Origin: Exiguobacterium sp. J17977
GTDB lineage: Bacteria > Bacillota > Bacilli > Exiguobacteriales > Exiguobacteriaceae
Direction: 5' to 3'
Length of the DNA: 64,000 nt
Assembly (NCBI RefSeq): GCF_018616375.1
Contig: NZ_JAEQBB010000008.1
Coordinates: 1-64,000 of the forward strand
The notes under the pieces are model-generated. The model was given only the letters and a program-made list of their open reading frames with translations. It was not told the origin of the DNA and made no database searches. Within the stretch, counting starts at the first letter, position 1; each line of letters starts with the position of its first letter. The translations under genes and the position numbers were made by a program. Positions 25,861 through 33,934 of this stretch are shown in pieces.

Positions 25861-25902
25861 GTCAGACCTTCTTTCATCGCTTATCTTTATATAACCATAC
25901 GA

Positions 25903-25916
25903 TGGAACCGCTTACT
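25903..25916 (-). promoter_or_regulatory. cre-like site upstream of the IIB-like gene and mtlR
   Basis: Leftward AGTAAGCGGTTCCA matches the cre consensus at 12 of 14 positions, about 45 bases upstream of the IIB-like start. A TATA-rich stretch (25886-25893) downstream could hold the -10. Motif match only. Confidence 0.4.
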
Positions 25917-25958
25917 TCACCTACTATTTTGCTTGTTGGCAAAAATATCGGCAAGCAG

Positions 25959-25992
25959 TAAAAAGCACCCCTCTGTTTAGAGAAGTGCTTTG
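25959..25992 (-). terminator. Terminator of glmS
   Basis: Leftward: AGCACTTCTCT-aaac-AGAGGGGTGCT (two G-U pairs) followed by TTTTTACTG. Confidence 0.85.
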
Positions 25993-26004
25993 ATGATAGA
26001 TTGA

Positions 26005-27801
26005 TTATTCAACCGTCACTGATTTCGCCAAGTTACGCGGCTTGTCGACGTCACAGCCACGTGCGAGCGCGGCGTAATACGCCATCAATTGGACCGGTAA
26101 CACCGTGATGAGCGGCGCGAGAATCGGTTCGACGTGCGGCAAGATGAACTCGTCGTTCTCGTGCTCGACGCCTTGCATCGAGATGATACACGCGTTCGCA
26201 CCACGGGCGACGACTTCTTTGACGTTGCCGCGAATGTTCAAGTTCGTCTTCGGTTGCGAGATGAGCGCGATGACCGGTGTACCGTCTTCAATCAAGGCAA
26301 TCGAGCCGTGTTTGAGCTCTCCACCCGGATACCCTTCCGCCTGGATATACGAGATCTCTTTTACTTTGAGCGCGCCTTCGAGACAGACCGACGCATCGAG
26401 GCCGCGTCCGATGAAGAACGTGTTCGGCGTCGTCTTCAGGTAGCGGTCCGACAAATCTTCAAACAGTTCTTTTTGTGACATGATCGAGTCCATGATCGTC
26501 GCGACGCGCGCGAGTTCCGGCATCAACTCGAACGGCAAGTCTTTCCCGTTCGCACGGGCGATATCGTACGCGAGAATCGCGAGCACGGCGATTTGGGCCG
26601 TGTACGCTTTCGTCGACGCGACCGCGATCTCCGGGCCGGCGTGGAGGAGCATCGTCTCGTTCGCTTCACGCGAGAGCGTCGACCCCGGCACGTTCGTCAT
26701 CGTGAGTGCCTTGTAGCCGCGCTTCTTCACTTCGACAAGGACGGCACGGCTGTCAGCCGTCTCTCCAGACTGTGACAAGAAGACGAAGAGCGGACGTGAA
26801 CTTAAGAGCGGCATATTGTAGCCGAACTCTGACGAGACGTGAACCTCGGTCGGGATGCCGGCAATCCGCTCAAGGATGTCTTTTCCGACGAGCCCAGCGT
26901 TATAGCTCGTGCCGCAAGCGACGATATAGATGCGGTCGGCTTCCGAGACGAGCGAGCGCACGCCTTCCGTGAGCTCGATGTCACCGTTCTCGTTCTGGTA
27001 GTGCTGGATGATGTTGCGGATGACGGCCGGTTGCTCGTCCATCTCCTTCAACATGTAGTGCGCGTACGTGCCCTTCTCGATGTCTGACGCATCGATCTCG
27101 GCCGTGTACGGCGCACGCTCGAGGATCTCGCCGTCGAGCGTCTTGATCGTCGCCGACTCGCGCGTCAAGATGACGATCTCGCCGTCGTGGAGCTCGAGGT
27201 ACTGGTCCGTCACCTGGAGCATCGCCATCGCGTCAGACGCCACGACGTTGAACGTGCCGTCGCCGAGTCCGACGAGGAGTGGCGACTTGTTCTTGCCGAT
27301 GTAGAGACGCTCTTTGTCCTCTGAGTCGATCATCGCGATCGCGTATGAGCCGTGAAGCTCAGCCAACGTCTTGCGGAACGCCGCCTCGACGTCCTTGAGC
27401 ACGACGAAGTTCTTCTCCATCAACTGGACGATGACTTCCGTGTCCGTCTCTGACAAGAACGGGACGTCGAGTGTCGCTTTGATCTGCTCGTCGTTCTCGA
27501 TGACGCCGTTGTGGACGAGCGTGAAGCGGCTCGTCGTGCTCTGGTGCGGGTGGGCGTTCGGGACGCTCGGCACGCCGTGTGTCGCCCATCGTGTGTGGCC
27601 GATGCCAATGAATCCTTCCGCTTCGACCGGTACGATGTCACGAAGTGCGGCGATGCGACCTACTTCTTTGAACACATGGACATCATCACCGACGAGCGCG
27701 ATTCCGGCTGAGTCATAGCCTCGATACTCGAGCTTCTCCAACCCTTTTAATAAAATCTCTTTCGTTCCAACTTGACCAATCATTCCTACAATTCCACACA
27801 T
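26005..27801 (-). CDS. glmS: Glutamine--fructose-6-phosphate aminotransferase
   Basis: A 598-residue enzyme making glucosamine-6-phosphate, the entry to wall amino sugars. The N-terminal nucleophile Cys is residue 2 (MCGIVGMIG); the glutaminase domain has GHTRWATHG and THPH-type loops, followed by two SIS sugar isomerase domains ([46 protein letters not shown]) and the C-terminus [13 protein letters not shown]. The start is the ATG at 27801 behind GAGGAGAATTGTT; five more codons are open upstream, but Cys must follow the initiator Met. Controlled by a self-cleaving ribozyme in its leader. Confidence 0.98.
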   Translation of the reverse strand: MCGIVGMIGQVGTKEILLKGLEKLEYRGYDSAGIALVGDDVHVFKEVGRIAALRDIVPVEAEGFIGIGHTRWATHGVPSVPNAHPHQSTTSRFTLVHNGVIENDEQIKATLDVPFLSETDTEVIVQLMEKNFVVLKDVEAAFRKTLAELHGSYAIAMIDSEDKERLYIGKNKSPLLVGLGDGTFNVVASDAMAMLQVTDQYLELHDGEIVILTRESATIKTLDGEILERAPYTAEIDASDIEKGTYAHYMLKEMDEQPAVIRNIIQHYQNENGDIELTEGVRSLVSEADRIYIVACGTSYNAGLVGKDILERIAGIPTEVHVSSEFGYNMPLLSSRPLFVFLSQSGETADSRAVLVEVKKRGYKALTMTNVPGSTLSREANETMLLHAGPEIAVASTKAYTAQIAVLAILAYDIARANGKDLPFELMPELARVATIMDSIMSQKELFEDLSDRYLKTTPNTFFIGRGLDASVCLEGALKVKEISYIQAEGYPGGELKHGSIALIEDGTPVIALISQPKTNLNIRGNVKEVVARGANACIISMQGVEHENDEFILPHVEPILAPLITVLPVQLMAYYAALARGCDVDKPRNLAKSVTVE

Positions 27802-27849
27802 AACAATTCTCCTCATCGATTCGATTTCTCGAAAAAGGAAACGGGCTTT

Positions 27850-27996
27850 TTAGAGTGCTGTCAACGTGTTCTTCGTTGTCCGTCCGGTCACCCGAACGTT
27901 TTAAAAGAACACTTGTAGTCGTGACAGGCGACTAGGAGGCATCCGCCGAAACATCGATTACCCCCACCTCGTCAACTCCGCAGAGTTCTGGCGCTT
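27850..27996 (-). ncRNA. glmS ribozyme
   Basis: On the transcribed strand AGCGCCAGAACTCTGCGGAG, then TTGACGAGGTGGGGGT, ATCGA..TTTCGGCGGATGCCTCC and a downstream pseudoknot/P4 region with GGTGACCGGACGGACAA match the glmS ribozyme core element by element. Cleavage is expected between A at 27995 and G at 27994, using glucosamine-6-phosphate as cofactor; the cleaved mRNA is then degraded by RNase J1 in B. subtilis. The 3' boundary is approximate. Confidence 0.96.
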
Positions 27997-28214
27997 TCCC
28001 TTCATAGCTGGCCGTTTCTCCAGATACCCTTTCATGCTAGCCGGTCTCAATTGAAACCGAAAGCGTTTATGTCACAACAGAATCCAATACTTTTTTACTG
28101 TTCATGTAAAAGTCACCACTTTCACTAAAAAGCTACTTTTTTTGAACAGGCTTGTCCCGGCGAGCTCGTTCGGTCATGATGGAAGTATCTATTAGATGGA
28201 GTGGAGGAATGGCT

Positions 28215-28550
28215 ATGAATATCGTCTTTCTCGTCATCGGCATCATCTTATCGACCGCATCCAAATGGTTGCAATTCGAAGGACAGAGTGAACTTGGAGA
28301 TTTACTTGTGTTTCCCGCCGCTTCGTTTTTGGCGCTCGCGCTCATGTTCAGCTTCCCGTTTTTTAAAGAGTGGTGGGACGACCCGTCGCTCCGTCCGAAA
28401 GCGTACCGCTTTGCCGGGTTTGCTACTGCAGGCGTGTTGTCATTTCAACTCTTCGCCTGGCTCGTCTTCGGACAAGGGGAATGGCTCGGGGCACTGTTCC
28501 TCATCCCGTTCCTGATTTGCCTCTACTTCGTCATCCGCACGTTTAAATGA
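28215..28550 (+). CDS. Small membrane protein, three to four TM segments
   Basis: A 111-residue integral membrane protein of unknown function. Hydrophobic segments: 1-17 (MNIVFLVIGIILSTASKW), about 30-50 (LLVFPAASFLALALMFSFPF), 65-85 and 90-108, with a cytoplasmic or external WWDDPSLRPKAYRF loop between. The start at 28215 is chosen because GGAGG lies 7 bases upstream; ATG at 28209 is too close to that site. Stands alone, divergent from the glmS leader. Nothing else recognisable. Confidence 0.75.
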   Translation: MNIVFLVIGIILSTASKWLQFEGQSELGDLLVFPAASFLALALMFSFPFFKEWWDDPSLRPKAYRFAGFATAGVLSFQLFAWLVFGQGEWLGALFLIPFLICLYFVIRTFK

Positions 28551-28582
28551 AAAAGGGGGAGCGCCTAGGCGTTCCCCTTTTT
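28551..28582. terminator. Bidirectional terminator
   Basis: AAAAGGGGGAGCGCC-ta-GGCGTTCCCCTTTT with one mismatch, flanked by A- and T-runs; serves the small membrane gene and the convergent EEP operon. Confidence 0.9.
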
Positions 28583-29340
28583 TACGTGATGTCGAGGTCG
28601 AGTTGCACCCCATAGTGATCACTCGGCAACACGTCGGTGTCCGTGACGGACGTCTTTCCAAACACGCCCACGTTCAAGATAAGCGGAACGTCCTCTTCGT
28701 CGTGACGCAATAACATCCAATCATAGCGTGCCGGTTGTTTCTGCAAGGAATCCTGCTTCAAATATGGGTTGTGTACATAATCCAGCGTCGGCTCATCCCC
28801 ACCACGACCACACATGGCGACATCGATCCAACGATGTGCGGTCAAATCACGATAGATTTCCGAGTGTGGGTCGTCATTGAAGTCACCACATAGCAGCTCG
28901 TAACGTTCTCCCGCACCGATCCACTCGCGGACGGCCCGCACTTGCGTTTCCCGAATGTCCGGCGACCGCCAATTCAGATGGACGTTCGTCAATCCGAACG
29001 CGTGACCTCCTGCTTGAAACGTCACCCGCATCGCACAGTAGTTCGCTTCTTCTACCTCGTGGTGCCAAATCGCATCATTCGTATCGAGCGGAATATGACT
29101 TAGGATTGCGAGCCCTTCATCGGGTGAATCCGGATAGGCGAGAAATACGCAAAACGGATAGCCCGTTTCGTTGGCGATATGCCGCGCGACATCGATTCCT
29201 TGCTCCCCTTCCACATACGTTTTGACTTCTTGAAGCGCCAGCACATCGGCGTTAATCATCTTCACTGTGGCACAGATGGATTCGATTCGCTCGGACCATA
29301 ATGTCGGATTGTTCCAAATGTTGAACGTCGCAATCCTCAT
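28582..29340 (-). CDS. Endonuclease/exonuclease/phosphatase family hydrolase
   Basis: A 252-residue metal-dependent hydrolase of the EEP superfamily. Motifs: RIATFNIWNN (N-terminal Asn), DVLALQEVKTY (catalytic Glu), TNVHLNWRS, LLCGDFNDDP (Asp/Asn) and DVLPSDHYGVQL (Asp-His). The substrate could be nucleic acid, a phosphoinositide or another phosphodiester; not decidable. No signal peptide, so cytoplasmic. Its ATG overlaps the preceding stop (ATGA), so it is translationally coupled and last in the 32.2-28.6 kb operon. Confidence 0.87.
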   Translation of the reverse strand: MRIATFNIWNNPTLWSERIESICATVKMINADVLALQEVKTYVEGEQGIDVARHIANETGYPFCVFLAYPDSPDEGLAILSHIPLDTNDAIWHHEVEEANYCAMRVTFQAGGHAFGLTNVHLNWRSPDIRETQVRAVREWIGAGERYELLCGDFNDDPHSEIYRDLTAHRWIDVAMCGRGGDEPTLDYVHNPYLKQDSLQKQPARYDWMLLRHDEEDVPLILNVGVFGKTSVTDTDVLPSDHYGVQLDLDIT

Positions 29341-29882
29341 GTGTCGGTCCCACTTTGATGCATATCTGTCAGTATGAACTGTTCGCTTTCTTGAAGCTGT
29401 TGAATCGTCTCGCTCAATTCGCCTTCCGTGTTATCCAAGTAGTAGCGTTCTGGTGCACCCGAGCTTCGAAACTCGTTCCGTAATATGAGGACCCGCTCCC
29501 CCATCTGCGCATCGCTCGGCCGGTGCTGATCGCGTTCGACATGAACGTCTTGATCTGCCCATAAGATGACGTAGCGCACTTCGATGCCTTGCTCGATCCA
29601 GTGCGCCGTGTAGCGCTTCACGTCTTGCCAAAAGGCGACCCAGTCCACGACGACGTCATAACCTGCCTCAAGAAAATTTTCGGTCAACGCGACGATGTTT
29701 TTCCACACCAGGTCGTTCGCCCGCTCGGACTCCCACGGTCTTTCACGACCGGACACCGTCATATGACTAATGTCATCGCCTGACACGTATGCACTCTTCT
29801 CGATACTTTGAGCGAGCCGTCTCGCCGTCGTCGACTTTCCGACGCCAGCTGGTCCCGATATGATCCATACTTTCCTTGCCAC
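29337..29882 (-). CDS. P-loop kinase/AAA-type NTPase (zeta-toxin/CPT-like)
   Basis: A 181-residue P-loop protein. Walker A is ISGPAGVGKSTTARRLA near the N-terminus; SAYVSGDDISHMT and DVVVDWVAFWQDV (Walker B-like) follow, then VILWADQDVHVERDQHRP, a lid-like region as in small-molecule kinases such as chloramphenicol phosphotransferase and zeta-toxin relatives. Substrate unknown. The GTG start at 29882 has AGGAGGGAG 5 bases upstream; a longer in-frame reading to 29975 overlaps the preceding gene and has no ribosome binding site. It lies between the membrane paralogues and the EEP gene. Confidence 0.8.
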   Translation of the reverse strand: MARKVWIISGPAGVGKSTTARRLAQSIEKSAYVSGDDISHMTVSGRERPWESERANDLVWKNIVALTENFLEAGYDVVVDWVAFWQDVKRYTAHWIEQGIEVRYVILWADQDVHVERDQHRPSDAQMGERVLILRNEFRSSGAPERYYLDNTEGELSETIQQLQESEQFILTDMHQSGTDT

Positions 29883-29916
29883 ACGTTCTCCCTCCTTCAT
29901 ATAGAAGAGGAAACGC

Positions 29917-30387
29917 CTAAGCGCTCCCCCACTTTTGTTCTTCTCGCAATTCAGCCTCGGTGACATAGTTGTCATCGAGTTGAACCATGTGCCGCTCGTA
30001 CAGACGATGCTCGAGAATGGCGAGCACGTATGCCCCTAGCCCAATCAAAGCGAACGATTGGAGTGAAATGAGATCTGTGAACAATGCGTAAACCCATAAT
30101 AGGAAAAATGGTAGCGTCACAAGTCCGAAGATGGAGTTAAGATGGATGAGCCGTTTTGCTGCTTCCGACTTTAAAAACTGCTTTTTGATGTTCTCGCGTT
30201 GCCACATCTTGCGAAAATCAGGTAGACCTGCCGCGATACTGAGGAAGATGACCGTCATGGGTGATAGCCAATTATACTCCAATGAGAAAAAGAGAAGTGC
30301 GGCCAACACCGCTGACAAGAACACGTGTGTGGAATGTTTTCTCTGGTCGAACGCCGTCAATTCACGCATTTGGCTCCGTTTATCCAT
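29917..30387 (-). CDS. Small membrane protein, paralogue family member 5 of the array
   Basis: A 156-residue protein with four predicted membrane helices in two pairs (about 23-38, 42-57 and 82-97, 104-120), separated by a basic cytoplasmic loop, MWQRENIKKQFLKSEAAKRL. The C-terminal tail LDDNYVTEAELREE is the acidic signature shared by this family across the window. Overlaps the preceding paralogue by 8 bases, with AAAGGAGCAAAGTC upstream of its ATG. Function unknown. Confidence 0.8.
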   Translation of the reverse strand: MDKRSQMRELTAFDQRKHSTHVFLSAVLAALLFFSLEYNWLSPMTVIFLSIAAGLPDFRKMWQRENIKKQFLKSEAAKRLIHLNSIFGLVTLPFFLLWVYALFTDLISLQSFALIGLGAYVLAILEHRLYERHMVQLDDNYVTEAELREEQKWGSA

Positions 30388-30889
30388 GACTTTGCTCCTT
30401 TTCGATATCGCGTGCTTCCCGAATCAGCTTTAAATCCGCCCCCGTTAAATAATGATCGTCATGCTTTTGGATGATGCGGTCCAACCATTTGCCGAAAAAG
30501 GCGGCTCCCCAGAAAAAGGCTTGCGACAACAAAAAGGCTTGGAACGTTTGCGGTTGTGGCGTCTCATAGAATACGACAATCCCGTAGTATCCGATTGCGC
30601 TAACCCCAATCAAATAAATCGTATACCGGAGCGTAAGCAATTTCCGTGCCTGTCCATTTTTCACGAACCGACGCCACATGAGAAATCGAGTCGTTTCGAT
30701 GCTAATCATCAGAGCGAAAACCGATACTAAGAGCACAAGGATAAATGACTCGGGCATGTCCCAATACGATGCATAAACGAGCATCCCAACGACTGCAGAA
30801 ACGACCAGGATGCCGAAGCCCCAACTCGTCCACTTCTCAAATCGAAGAATCGTATCAATCTGTTGCTTTGAATGTGGTGACAGTTCCAT
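30380..30889 (-). CDS. Small membrane protein, paralogue 4 of the array
   Basis: A 169-residue protein: short N-terminal helix (LSPHSKQQIDTILRFEKW), four membrane helices (about 19-36, 43-63, 90-107, 117-133), a basic loop RFLMWRRFVKNGQARKLL between the pairs, and the C-terminal tail HDDHYLTGADLKLIREARD. The ATG directly follows the stop of the preceding gene (TAAATG), with AAAGGATGAG upstream. Function unknown; same architecture as its neighbours. Confidence 0.8.
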   Translation of the reverse strand: MELSPHSKQQIDTILRFEKWTSWGFGILVVSAVVGMLVYASYWDMPESFILVLLVSVFALMISIETTRFLMWRRFVKNGQARKLLTLRYTIYLIGVSAIGYYGIVVFYETPQPQTFQAFLLSQAFFWGAAFFGKWLDRIIQKHDDHYLTGADLKLIREARDIEKEQSHG

Positions 30890-31333
30890 TTAGCTCATCC
30901 TTTCAATCAATTCTTCATATGTCGGTACATGAGGATCATGCCTTTTCAACTGACGTTCAATGAATCGTTTCCGATAATTTGCAGTTAACCCCCAAATCCC
31001 AAATAGAAATCCAATCCCAATGCCAAGCGACTCCATTGTTAATAACGCCGTCATAAACGTGCCCATCAACAGCGCGCTAATCCACGTATCCGCATATTCG
31101 ACCTTTAGCCACTGTAAGCTTTTTGGGTGCGTCGAGACATGGCGAAGGAGACGGTATTGTTTATGCCCCATGACAATCAGAAACACAGAGACGGTCCACA
31201 TTAAAGGAATCAATAACATCTTTTCGAATAGAAGCGCAACAATCATTAGTAGAATGTAGATGCCCAGGACCGCGCCGCGAAAGCGTTGAATTCGTTTAAT
31301 CGATTGGACTTCTTGTTGAATAGAATATTCCAT
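30890..31333 (-). CDS. Small membrane protein, paralogue 3 of the array
   Basis: A 147-residue protein with four membrane helices (about 20-36, 39-56, 88-106, 108-123), basic loop GHKQYRLLRHVSTHPKSLQW and tail RHDPHVPTYEELIERMS. Start ATG at 31333 behind GGGGGTGAGCGG; the frame is open further upstream inside the previous gene. Tail is close to that of paralogue 2 (LPTYEQLRG). Function unknown. Confidence 0.8.
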   Translation of the reverse strand: MEYSIQQEVQSIKRIQRFRGAVLGIYILLMIVALLFEKMLLIPLMWTVSVFLIVMGHKQYRLLRHVSTHPKSLQWLKVEYADTWISALLMGTFMTALLTMESLGIGIGFLFGIWGLTANYRKRFIERQLKRHDPHVPTYEELIERMS

Positions 31334-31337
31334 CCGC

Positions 31338-31766
31338 TCACCCCCTAAGCTGTTCATATGTAGGAAGCCACACATCCTCTTCTTTCATCCGCTTTTCGAT
31401 TCGTATCGTCAACAACCCTGCTACTATAAGCATGAACAGCCCACTTAGATACAGAACGTTCGACTCAAACAACTCACCGCCATTTAAAGCGATAAAGAAG
31501 GCGATCGTATTGAAGCAGTCACTTCTTAATTGTTGGCGATAGCGCTGCGCCAATTGTGGATTCAATGTCCGTCGCATCCGGGACCGTCGAATATACATGA
31601 CATTGACGGGGACGAGCGCTAGTCCGGTATAGACAATTCCCCAAAACAGATGATCCGTCCACGCTATAACTGGAAGGACGACAATCAAGAACACACCGAC
31701 AATCCCAAAGATGAGTTGATGGAACGAACGAAACCACGCCCGTTCCTGTTCGATTCGTTCCCTCAT
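31338..31766 (-). CDS. Small membrane protein, paralogue 2 of the array
   Basis: A 142-residue protein with four membrane helices in two pairs, basic loop MYIRRSRMRRTLNPQLAQRY and tail EEDVWLPTYEQLRG. ATG overlaps the stop of paralogue 1 (ATGA) with GGAAG upstream. Function unknown. Confidence 0.8.
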   Translation of the reverse strand: MRERIEQERAWFRSFHQLIFGIVGVFLIVVLPVIAWTDHLFWGIVYTGLALVPVNVMYIRRSRMRRTLNPQLAQRYRQQLRSDCFNTIAFFIALNGGELFESNVLYLSGLFMLIVAGLLTIRIEKRMKEEDVWLPTYEQLRG

Positions 31767-32206
31767 CGCGCTTCCTCTAATTCAAGGGCGCGTAACATCG
31801 GGTCATGCGCCTGTAGCACACGATTCAAGCGACGCGACACGACCTCGGTAATGATTCCCCAAATGACGACCGCGAACGCCCAATAGAGGTTATCTCGACT
31901 AAAAATCAATAGTCCGCCGACCATGATGATGAGTACGCCCGTATTTACGACGTCGTATCCTAACTGCCAACGAAGCATTTTTTGTGCGGCGGACTCGAAC
32001 AAAAACGACCGTCTCATTCGATATTTTGCCACGTCTGAGACGAGCAGGGCGACGCCGACCAGGCCGAGCGGGACGGTAATCCACGTTGCCCGTCCAAAAA
32101 ACATGAAAGCGAACGCCAGAATGACCACCGCCAATAAAGCGTAGCCGATGCGTGTATGTCGTCGCTTCCATTCTCGTTCCCGTTCCATCCGAACTGATTG
32201 TGTCAT
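31763..32206 (-). CDS. Small membrane protein, paralogue 1 of the array
   Basis: A 147-residue protein, first gene of a seven-gene leftward operon. Basic N-terminus RMEREREWKRRHTRIGY, four membrane helices (about 20-35, 38-54, 83-101, 103-119), loop DVAKYRMRRSFLFESAAQKM and tail LQAHDPMLRALELEEAR. Strong GAGGAGGAGAAGCG site before the ATG. The 199 bases upstream, shared with the divergent GntR gene, must hold its promoter. Function unknown. Confidence 0.8.
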   Translation of the reverse strand: MTQSVRMEREREWKRRHTRIGYALLAVVILAFAFMFFGRATWITVPLGLVGVALLVSDVAKYRMRRSFLFESAAQKMLRWQLGYDVVNTGVLIIMVGGLLIFSRDNLYWAFAVVIWGIITEVVSRRLNRVLQAHDPMLRALELEEAR

Positions 32207-32349
32207 ACGCTTCTCCTCCTCACTCTTCTCCTTTTCTATACGAATCCCTTTCTAATTCGTTTCGCTGTTTTCAAGAATCACCCTCACAATCGTTCGACGT
32301 TTTTCAACAAATGCCGAAGGATTGTCCTCCACCGATATCTAATTTCTGA

Positions 32350-32379
32350 TATACTGATAGCGTATTCATACCTACAAAT
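32350..32379 (+). promoter_or_regulatory. gntR promoter with GntR operator O1
   Basis: Extended -10 TGATATACT (TATACT at 32350-32355) followed from 32364 to 32379 by ATTCATA-cc-TACAAAT, an imperfect palindrome placed at the start of transcription. The same element in the other orientation lies at 33220-33235 in front of the PTS genes. The position suggests autorepression by the GntR protein encoded immediately downstream. Confidence 0.6.
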
Positions 32380-32405
32380 TTTTGTTGTGAAAGGTGCAGA
32401 CAGTC

Positions 32406-33116
32406 ATGGGTCCAAAGTATAAACAAGTTGCCGAACAGATTGAGACGGATATTATGAATCACGTCTATCAACATACGAACAAGCTCCTCACCGAGGAAGA
32501 ATACGCCACGAAATACGGCGTCAGCCGCAACACCGTCCGAAAAGCGATTGAGATTCTCGTCAACAAAGGGTACGTCTATCAAGTACAAGGCAGCGGCGTC
32601 TTCGTCCGTGATCATTATATGAGTGATTACGTGAACCTCGAGAAGTTACAAGGTCTCACGAGCGACTTCAGCGGACGAAAAGTCGAGACGCGTGTGCTCG
32701 ATTTCGAGTTGACGACAGCAAACGACGAAGTGGCTGAACGGATGAAGTGCAACGTCGGGACACCCGTTTATTACGTCAAACGTCTCCGTCTCGTCGATGA
32801 CCATCCGTTCTCGGTCGAGGACTCGTATTTCCGAAAAGACCTCGTCGTCTATCTCGATCGGAACATCACCGAGAAGTCGATTTACAACTACTTCCGCAAC
32901 GATCAAAAGCTCGCCATCGGTTTTGCCGACCGTGTCATTTACGCCGATTTTTTAAACGCTGCAGATGCTGAGCTACTCGGGTTGAACGAGAACGACCCGG
33001 CCCTCCTCGTCGACAACACCGTCTATTTGACGAACGGGCAAATCTTCGACGTATCGCGCTCGACACATCATTTCCGCCATGTTAAGATGCTCAAAGTCTC
33101 GAACATCAAGTCTTAA
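32406..33116 (+). CDS. GntR/HutC family regulator of the cellobiose PTS operon
   Basis: A 236-residue repressor. N-terminal winged helix (about 1-70: QVAEQIETDIMNH, LLTEEEYATKYGVSRNTVRKAIE, KGYVYQVQGSGVFV) and C-terminal UTRA effector domain (about 85-232: VGTPVYYVKRLRLVDDHPFSVEDSYF). In related regulators the effector is a phosphosugar, here probably a phospho-beta-glucoside. The start is set at the ATG at 32406 with AAGGTG 9 bases upstream; GTG at 32394 is an alternative. Probably binds ATTYRTA-N2-TAYRAAT sites at 32364 and 33220. Confidence 0.88.
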   Translation: MGPKYKQVAEQIETDIMNHVYQHTNKLLTEEEYATKYGVSRNTVRKAIEILVNKGYVYQVQGSGVFVRDHYMSDYVNLEKLQGLTSDFSGRKVETRVLDFELTTANDEVAERMKCNVGTPVYYVKRLRLVDDHPFSVEDSYFRKDLVVYLDRNITEKSIYNYFRNDQKLAIGFADRVIYADFLNAADAELLGLNENDPALLVDNTVYLTNGQIFDVSRSTHHFRHVKMLKVSNIKS

Positions 33117-33152
33117 ACGCGCCCGAGAGATTGTTCTCGCGTGCGTTTTTTT
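33117..33152 (+). terminator. Terminator after gntR
   Basis: ACGCGC..CGAGA / TCTCG.CGTGCGT stem followed by TTTTTTT. Confidence 0.8.
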
Positions 33153-33179
33153 CGTTCGTATATTTTATAAAAGAAAGGG

Positions 33180-33235
33180 TTTACATGTAAGCGGTATCGT
33201 GCTACTATCAATTTGTAGAATTTGTACCTATGAAT
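33180..33235 (+). promoter_or_regulatory. Cellobiose PTS promoter with cre and GntR operator O2
   Basis: TTTACA (33180-33185), 17 bases, TACTAT (33203-33208). The spacer is a cre site, TGTAAGCGGTATCG (33186-33199), 13 of 14 matches to consensus. Just downstream, at the expected start of transcription, ATTTGTA-cc-TATGAAT (33220-33235) matches the operator at the gntR promoter, with an extra direct ATTTGTA at 33211. The operon should be repressed by GntR without substrate and by CcpA with glucose. Confidence 0.78.
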
Positions 33236-33266
33236 TTTGGTTATCCATACAAAAAGGAGAGATACT

Positions 33267-33614
33267 ATGGTTTCTGAAACAATCGAAATTACACCCGAAG
33301 ATATTTTCGGTTTAATCGCTCTTTCAGGCGACGCCAAAGCGAGCTACCATCACGCGATGCTATTGATGCAAGAAGGCAAAGCAGAGGAAGCGGCTGAAGC
33401 GGTCAAAGCTGGTGACGCGACATTGAAAGAAGCACACGCCATCCAGACGAAATTCGTCACACTCGAAGCACAAGGGAAAACGGCTACGGTCGGCGTCCTC
33501 ATGGTGCACGCGCAAGACCACTTAATGAACACAATCCTCGTCAAAGAGATGCTCGGCTATATGATGAACATGCAAAACGAAATCAACCAATTGAAAGGAA
33601 TGGATCAAAAATGA
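33267..33614 (+). CDS. PTS lactose/cellobiose-family subunit IIA
   Basis: A 115-residue helical IIA protein. The family active His lies in GVLMVHAQDHLMNTILVKEM (about 75-80), and GDAKASYHHAMLLMQEGKAEEA is the N-terminal helical hairpin. It passes phosphate from HPr to the IIB encoded next. The ATG at 33267 has AAAGGAGAGATACT upstream. The stop overlaps the next start (ATGA). Confidence 0.93.
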   Translation: MVSETIEITPEDIFGLIALSGDAKASYHHAMLLMQEGKAEEAAEAVKAGDATLKEAHAIQTKFVTLEAQGKTATVGVLMVHAQDHLMNTILVKEMLGYMMNMQNEINQLKGMDQK

Positions 33615-33919
33615 TGAAAATCGGACTCTTCTGTGCAGCAGGTATGTCAACAAGTATGTTAGTAGAAAAAATGAAAGCGGTTGCCGCTGAACGAGGCCTT
33701 GAGGCTGAAATCGCTGCTTACCCAGAATCAGAAATGGAAACGTACGTGGACAACCTCGACGTCGCCCTTCTCGGACCACAAGTCAAATACTTGCTCGCGA
33801 AAGGCAAACAAATCTGTGAGCCTAAAGGCGTTCCAATCGACGTCATCAACACAGTCGACTACGGCATGATGAACGGAACGAAAGTATTAGACCACGCGTT
33901 AAAACTCGCGAATAAATAA
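33611..33919 (+). CDS. PTS cellobiose-family subunit IIB
   Basis: A 102-residue IIB protein. The phosphocysteine loop is LFCAAGMSTSMLVEKM (Cys about 8), followed by the family blocks DVALLGPQVKYLLAKGK and IDVINTVDYGMMNGTKVLDHAL. The start is the ATG at 33611 overlapping the IIA stop; the next codon is also ATG. Works with IIA and the IIC at 35353. Confidence 0.95.
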   Translation: MMKIGLFCAAGMSTSMLVEKMKAVAAERGLEAEIAAYPESEMETYVDNLDVALLGPQVKYLLAKGKQICEPKGVPIDVINTVDYGMMNGTKVLDHALKLANK

Positions 33920-33934
33920 ACTGAGGTGACCACT

